From Thermoplasmata archaeon (lineage in GTDB: Archaea; Thermoplasmatota; Thermoplasmata; Lutacidiplasmatales; UBA184), in NCBI GenBank assembly GCA_021798195.1, contig JAJZYH010000005.1, positions 1 to 64,000 of the forward strand: a stretch of 64,000 bases of DNA, read 5' to 3'. The position numbers and the translations under genes were made by a program. Below, one piece after another: positions 61,001-64,000 of this stretch. Position 1 is the stretch's first letter, and every line of letters starts with the position of its first letter. Below the pieces are notes generated by a model, which had not been told where the DNA came from, made no database searches, and was given only the letters and a program-made list of their open reading frames with translations.

Positions 61001-64000
61001 GGCGTTGGGGATGGGGTCGAACCGCACGGGGATGTTGGGGACGGGCCGACCCTGGTAGAGCACCACCATGCGGACCTCCACCGGGAGCGAGAGGGTGAGT
61101 GAGAGCGTGGCATTCTGGCCCTCCTTGAGGAGGCTCACGGTCTGGGGCGCGGAACTGTAGCCATTGGGACCCAAGGCGACCGCCGAATAGTTCCCGGGAA
61201 GGATGGGGCTCACGGTGAAGTTCCCCGCCCCGTTGGTGGTGACCGTGGAGGGGGGGCCCGCTGTGGAGAGAGGGGTCAGCGTCACTGTGACCCCCGCGGC
61301 CGGCCGGCCATTCCCGTACTGGACCGCGCCGGCGACATGGGCCGGTGTGAGACCCTCGTTCTGAGTCACGGCAGCCCCTGTCCCCACGGAGACCGGGGAC
61401 TGGGGGAAGGAGATGGTGCCCAGCCGCAGGGTCACGTTGTAGCTTCCGGGGGTCACCCCCGTAAGATCGTAGGTCCCGCTGGCGTCGGTGACGGTGCGGT
61501 AGGTGAGGCCCAGGCCGTTGGAGAGGGTCACGTTGATCCCCGGGATCACCTCGTCCACGGTGGAGCTGTAGGTGGGGCTGTTGGCGAGGTTCCAGTAGAT
61601 GGTCCCGCTCACGCTGCCCGTCTTGAGGACGATAGGGACCTCTAGGGGGGGAGAGCCGTAGGTCTCGGCGAGGTAGCTGGGGACGGTCATGTTGACCTCG
61701 GTGAGCACGTTCGCCCCCGTCTGGGTGAGCCCCTGGAGGGCGCCGTAGCTCGCCACCAGGGTCACGTTCCCCGGTGGGGCAAGGAGGCTGTAGCGGCCGT
61801 CGGGCCCGGTCACCGTGGTCATGTGCGGGATCCCCCACGAGTCCAGCACCGTGACCCGGACCCCCGGTGCCGGCACACCCGTGGAGCTCACCACCTGCCC
61901 CTGGATCGTGGCCCCGGGATAGTACTCCAGGAACGTCTCCCCCGCGCTGTAGTACTGCAGGGGGGAGGTATCCGCGGTCCCGTTGTTCGCCTTCTGGTAA
62001 TCCAGGGCCGTGTTCAGGTTCACCGGAACGAAGCAGTTGGGATGGGCCTGGTAGTCGGTGTAGGGGCACCAGTAGGCGGTCCGGTACGCGAGGACGAAAT
62101 GCTGGAGCATCCATCCGGGCTCCGGGTTCGAGGTGGAGAGCCCCGGCGAGAGGCCGGGGATCCCGCTCCCCGCCCCCACGTCCGTCCCGTTGTACCCCAC
62201 GAAGATCCGATAGATCATGCTGTTGTAGAACGGGGCGTAGTAGACGATCTGGGGATTCCCCACCTGGACCGTGGAGGGCTGGCCCCCCAAGGGGTAGGTG
62301 TTGCCGTTGGACCCGGTCACGTAGACCTGGAAGTACTGGGTGGGAACTCCGCCCGGGCTGATCACCCGGTCGGTGAGGTCCGCGGGCGCGTAGTAGATCC
62401 CGGTGTTGGACCCGGAGGTGGGGAAGAGGCGGCTGTCCACCATGGCGTAGCGGATGCTCCAGCCGGTGTAGGTCTGGACGTCCTGGTAGACCCGGACCAC
62501 GCCGTTCTCCGAGAGCGTACTCGCGAGGTAGTTGCTCACCACGTCGTACATGGCGTTCTCGGCGTCGAGGTGGCTCGGGTCGAACTGTCCGTAGATGCTG
62601 GGATGGGCGAGGACGATGCCCACGTCCTGGGAGTTGTTGGCGAGATAGGTGTGCAGGAGCGTGAGGTTCACCCCGTCCGCGGCGAGGCGCTCGTTGAGCC
62701 CCGCGGGCAGGTAGGGGAGGCCCGTGACGTGCTCCTCCGAATAGAGGAGGTCCGTGGCGAGGACCCCGATGGCCAGGGATTCGTTCTGGGCGAGGAGGAA
62801 GTTCCCCGCCGGGTCGATCCCCTCCTGGAAGTTGTCCGCCACGGTGGGATGCTGCCCCTCGTCGACGGCCTGGAACCCGTAGTCCCACCAACTGATGAAG
62901 GCGGGACGTTGGGCCGGAGGGAGCTGCGTATCTTGCGTGGCGAACCAATTGTACCCCGCTTCGTCGTACTGCTGGGGGGTGTCGGTCTGGATGCCGGCGG
63001 CCCCCAGGTAATAGCCCGACTGGTTCGCGGCGGACGGCTGCAGGAAGGACGGGATGGTGTCGACGATCTGCTGGTTGTACTGGGACTTCACGTTGTAGGG
63101 GATGCCCGCGTCGACGGCGTACCACGCATTGGGGAGGATCACCCCGATGACGATGAACACCACCACGAGATGCCGGACCTTCACCGAGCGGCGGAACGCG
63201 GACCACCAGCCTCCCTGGCTCCCCAGGGACACGATGTTCCGGCGGAGCTGGGGGTACCCCATGCGCCCCAGGGCGAACACGAGCACCTCGGCGGGCAGGA
63301 GGGCGAAGACGGGCGAGCCCAGGAGGAAGAACTTGGCCGCCGAGACCGGCAGGTAGATGCCCAGGAGGCCGAAGACCACCATGAAGATGTGTTCCCGGCG
63401 GAACCGGAAGCTGTAGAGATACGCGAGGAAGAACGCGAGCCCCACGAACGCGAGGAAGAACGTCACCACCCCGTAGCTCACGATGAGCGCATCGAAGCTG
63501 GGAGCCTGCGCCTCCGCGACGGTGCTGTAGATGAGCGTCTTCACGAAGTAGCCCTGGCCGGTGAGGACGGCGTTGAAGTAGCCCTTGTTGTAGACGTAGA
63601 GGAGCCCGCCGGCCCCGGCGAGGCTCCCGAAGAGCACGGGGACCGAGACCACCCAGGGGGTGTCCCGGAGCATGAGGAAGGGGATGGTGAACAGGAGCCC
63701 GCCGAAGAAGATGAGCAGGGGGACGGTGAACCAGAACGCGAACTCCTGCTGGACGTAGTAGTAGGGCATCGCCATGGGGAAGCCCACGAATCCCACGATG
63801 AGGGTGGAGACGAAGAGGCCGAACGAGTCCACCCGCCGGACCCGTTCGATGATGAGGGTGATGGCGTAGAAGATCACGATGGTGGCGATGACGTAGGTGT
63901 ATCCCTGCCACGCCAGGATGGAAGCACCCAGCACGACCCCGGTGAAGATGGACCAGTTGACGCTATTGCGCTCCACCCGCAGGAACTGCGTGAACCCGTG
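58064..64000 (-). CDS. aglB: Giant STT3/AglB oligosaccharyltransferase (5' end off window)
   Basis: At least 1978 codons visible; the frame continues past the window edge, so the ORF-track start at 63976 (a GTG) is not the real start. Transfers lipid-linked glycan to Asn of N-x-S/T sequons on the outer face. About ten TM helices in the first 290 visible residues, TVAEAQAP (the external-loop SVSE-type motif), and the catalytic ISWWDYGFQ motif near 363-367. From ~690 on comes a ~1250-residue tail of beta-rich, carboxypeptidase-regulatory/Ig-like repeats (for example GVPAPGVRVTV...GRYSLLAPPG) with dozens of sequons, then a C-terminal TM (LYLILVFVPGAAIVAGAG). Usual AglB is ~800-1000 aa, so the tail is exceptional. 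Confidence 0.93.
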   Translation of the reverse strand, partial: HGFTQFLRVERNSVNWSIFTGVVLGASILAWQGYTYVIATIVIFYAITLIIERVRRVDSFGLFVSTLIVGFVGFPMAMPYYYVQQEFAFWFTVPLLIFFGGLLFTIPFLMLRDTPWVVSVPVLFGSLAGAGGLLYVYNKGYFNAVLTGQGYFVKTLIYSTVAEAQAPSFDALIVSYGVVTFFLAFVGLAFFLAYLYSFRFRREHIFMVVFGLLGIYLPVSAAKFFLLGSPVFALLPAEVLVFALGRMGYPQLRRNIVSLGSQGGWWSAFRRSVKVRHLVVVFIVIGVILPNAWYAVDAGIPYNVKSQYNQQIVDTIPSFLQPSAANQSGYYLGAAGIQTDTPQQYDEAGYNWFATQDTQLPPAQRPAFISWWDYGFQAVDEGQHPTVADNFQEGIDPAGNFLLAQNESLAIGVLATDLLYSEEHVTGLPYLPAGLNERLAADGVNLTLLHTYLANNSQDVGIVLAHPSIYGQFDPSHLDAENAMYDVVSNYLASTLSENGVVRVYQDVQTYTGWSIRYAMVDSRLFPTSGSNTGIYYAPADLTDRVISPGGVPTQYFQVYVTGSNGNTYPLGGQPSTVQVGNPQIVYYAPFYNSMIYRIFVGYNGTDVGAGSGIPGLSPGLSTSNPEPGWMLQHFVLAYRTAYWCPYTDYQAHPNCFVPVNLNTALDYQKANNGTADTSPLQYYSAGETFLEYYPGATIQGQVVSSTGVPAPGVRVTVLDSWGIPHMTTVTGPDGRYSLLAPPGNVTLVASYGALQGLTQTGANVLTEVNMTVPSYLAETYGSPPLEVPIVLKTGSVSGTIYWNLANSPTYSSTVDEVIPGINVTLSNGLGLTYRTVTDASGTYDLTGVTPGSYNVTLRLGTISFPQSPVSVGTGAAVTQNEGLTPAHVAGAVQYGNGRPAAGVTVTLTPLSTAGPPSTVTTNGAGNFTVSPILPGNYSAVALGPNGYSSAPQTVSLLKEGQNATLSLTLSLPVEVRMVVLYQGRPVPNIPVRFDPIPNAPNATAVFLTNGSGVVTARLGLGNWSVYAMGAENGTWLAGIGNVALDRAPGQFVIPPLSLEPAQVLSGVTSLAGTSTGSPGVLLTLETATGATLTALSNATGAYSLYVPSGTYSLLATYDAQSPSLAQAALAALDVLGPTHLDLSLTRAITFSGTTGYLTHSGTFLTVPRVSLAIRESPDGATLRMVSGLNGSFSYVLPATNATFTIQAERTGFFSSSYGPLDESGLLGLGRISLTPRPILLNVTVTGVPPTETVPPELNFTTSSPGGTNTTASGTFVSVSLTPGVYQISGWAPSVSGSGVFRPLANVTLSLPPGNGPTQLTLSFLAQHPYHATLTFPNATAAGRSAAEVQLISANASLVLNGSQLAAGFTAPAGNYTLWITAHNGTSQYSFLGRVLLTSQDTMVPDNFSLTAAGTLRVVLMTPQGNVLNASVPFQVEGPNSSLLSLNTSSAGVGTLVLPLDLPVSVTLNATLLRSVQGVLRYETFTTPTGISCVANTTSPATCSIPLQETQSRTLLRIRLSQGGAISSANGTLYLNELGSPANATVSIGIREGSVTIPVYPGLYTMEAVVDPQGVPAANLTTLTVPYNATGDNVTMALSPGWVDTLTFSAPPGVSVPSSLLVNVTIPGTAASLGFSGVPVDAPYALVLPQGTWAVNASATVPMTVPVQGTATVTIVAGNVATQMPLVPQYVRTASLTLVGQQSVTASVGSNVTFNLVLRNTGNTPFRVRLAGSPSTLKISFQPSVVTLGTGLSNSTAEVEATLVVPVGTMVNHAPLVFQALLNGTQRILANATPGPQVNILPIHALNVGETDSSNIVGSGLLEVGFHVGAAGNTPENVTVVVANEAALVQDGWSVSLETLQGKALGSSLILSPGQPPTQGIVKLTARTSAPVPPGSVLIQVQDRTFPGASRSVSLSLPTSAAMGIPSISPVTGPAVGTPQSPSWLPTLYLILVFVPGAAIVAGAGTYRWWKTRRWVRR

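Noticed and set aside
59382-63911. 1509-codon ORF antisense-frame companion of aglB
   Set aside because: Same-strand shadow frame of the AglB gene; Pro/Arg/Gly/His composition, no membrane helices or domains. Open only because the GC bias removes stop codons.
1-64000. CRISPR arrays, IS elements, rRNA genes
   Set aside because: No regularly spaced repeats, transposase motifs or rRNA signatures were noticed on either strand.

Overview
The window reads as chromosomal DNA of an uncultured, GC-rich archaeon (roughly two-thirds GC by eye). Archaeal markers are an arcTGT for archaeosine, membrane-anchored LonB, Orc1/Cdc6, topoisomerase VI A+B, archaeal-type MAT, aEF1B, eL41, MfnA, NreA, a Hef-type helicase and an STT3/AglB oligosaccharyltransferase. 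The gene mix and several small Cys-rich proteins suggest Thermoplasmatota outside the Thermoplasmatales (topo VI present), but that placement is inference. Genes are packed, often overlap by ATGA/GTGA, and many starts lie 24-30 nt after a TATA-like box, i.e. probably leaderless mRNAs. GC bias makes nearly every gene carry long shadow ORFs.

Layout. 0-10 kb: tRNA modification and repair (tgtA, family-5 UDG), a COG2108-type radical SAM protein, FolD with an altered cyclohydrolase site, LonB, NadM and a cystathionine-gamma-synthase-type PLP enzyme. 10-12.3 kb: tRNA-Thr(CGU), about 0.7 kb of apparently empty DNA, then a Fic protein with a palindrome over its promoter. 12.3-24 kb: zinc-ribbon protein, DEAD-box helicase, two MFS transporters, hydrolase plus tandem thioredoxin-fold protein, Hef-like helicase, LURP-one-like protein and SerRS. 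24-30 kb: a surface protein made of four NTF2-like repeats, a winged-helix regulator coupled to a 3-TM protein, aldehyde dehydrogenase, a small coiled-coil protein and MfnA. 30-38 kb: orc1/cdc6, MAT, a methylthiotransferase, a TM/zinc-ribbon protein, nreA, tRNA-Pro(CGG) and a methyltransferase. 38-44.7 kb: a basic-tailed protein and RNase H under a shared palindromic promoter, two paralogous secreted proteins, three uncharacterised membrane proteins and a 5-formyl-THF cyclo-ligase. 44.9-55.3 kb: top6B-top6A, eL41, sucCD, a MarC protein, coaBC, an MscS channel and a HAD hydrolase. 55.4-64 kb, all on the minus strand: a giant AglB (5' end off the window), a glycoprotein-like secreted protein, a Zn-ribbon protein, aEF1B, a DUF457 membrane protein, and a tRNA-His(GUG) that appears to carry a 32-nt intron in its T loop.

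How genes work together: folD and the MTHFS-like gene share the folate C1 pool; MAT and the PLP enzyme belong to methionine/SAM metabolism; mfnA (if it makes beta-alanine) and coaBC would both feed CoA synthesis; AglB would glycosylate the sequon-rich surface proteins at 24.3 and 57.2 kb. No IS element, CRISPR array or prophage was seen. The most notable items are the T-arm intron in tRNA-His, the FolD active-site change, the giant AglB, two promoter palindromes and the paired secreted paralogs.
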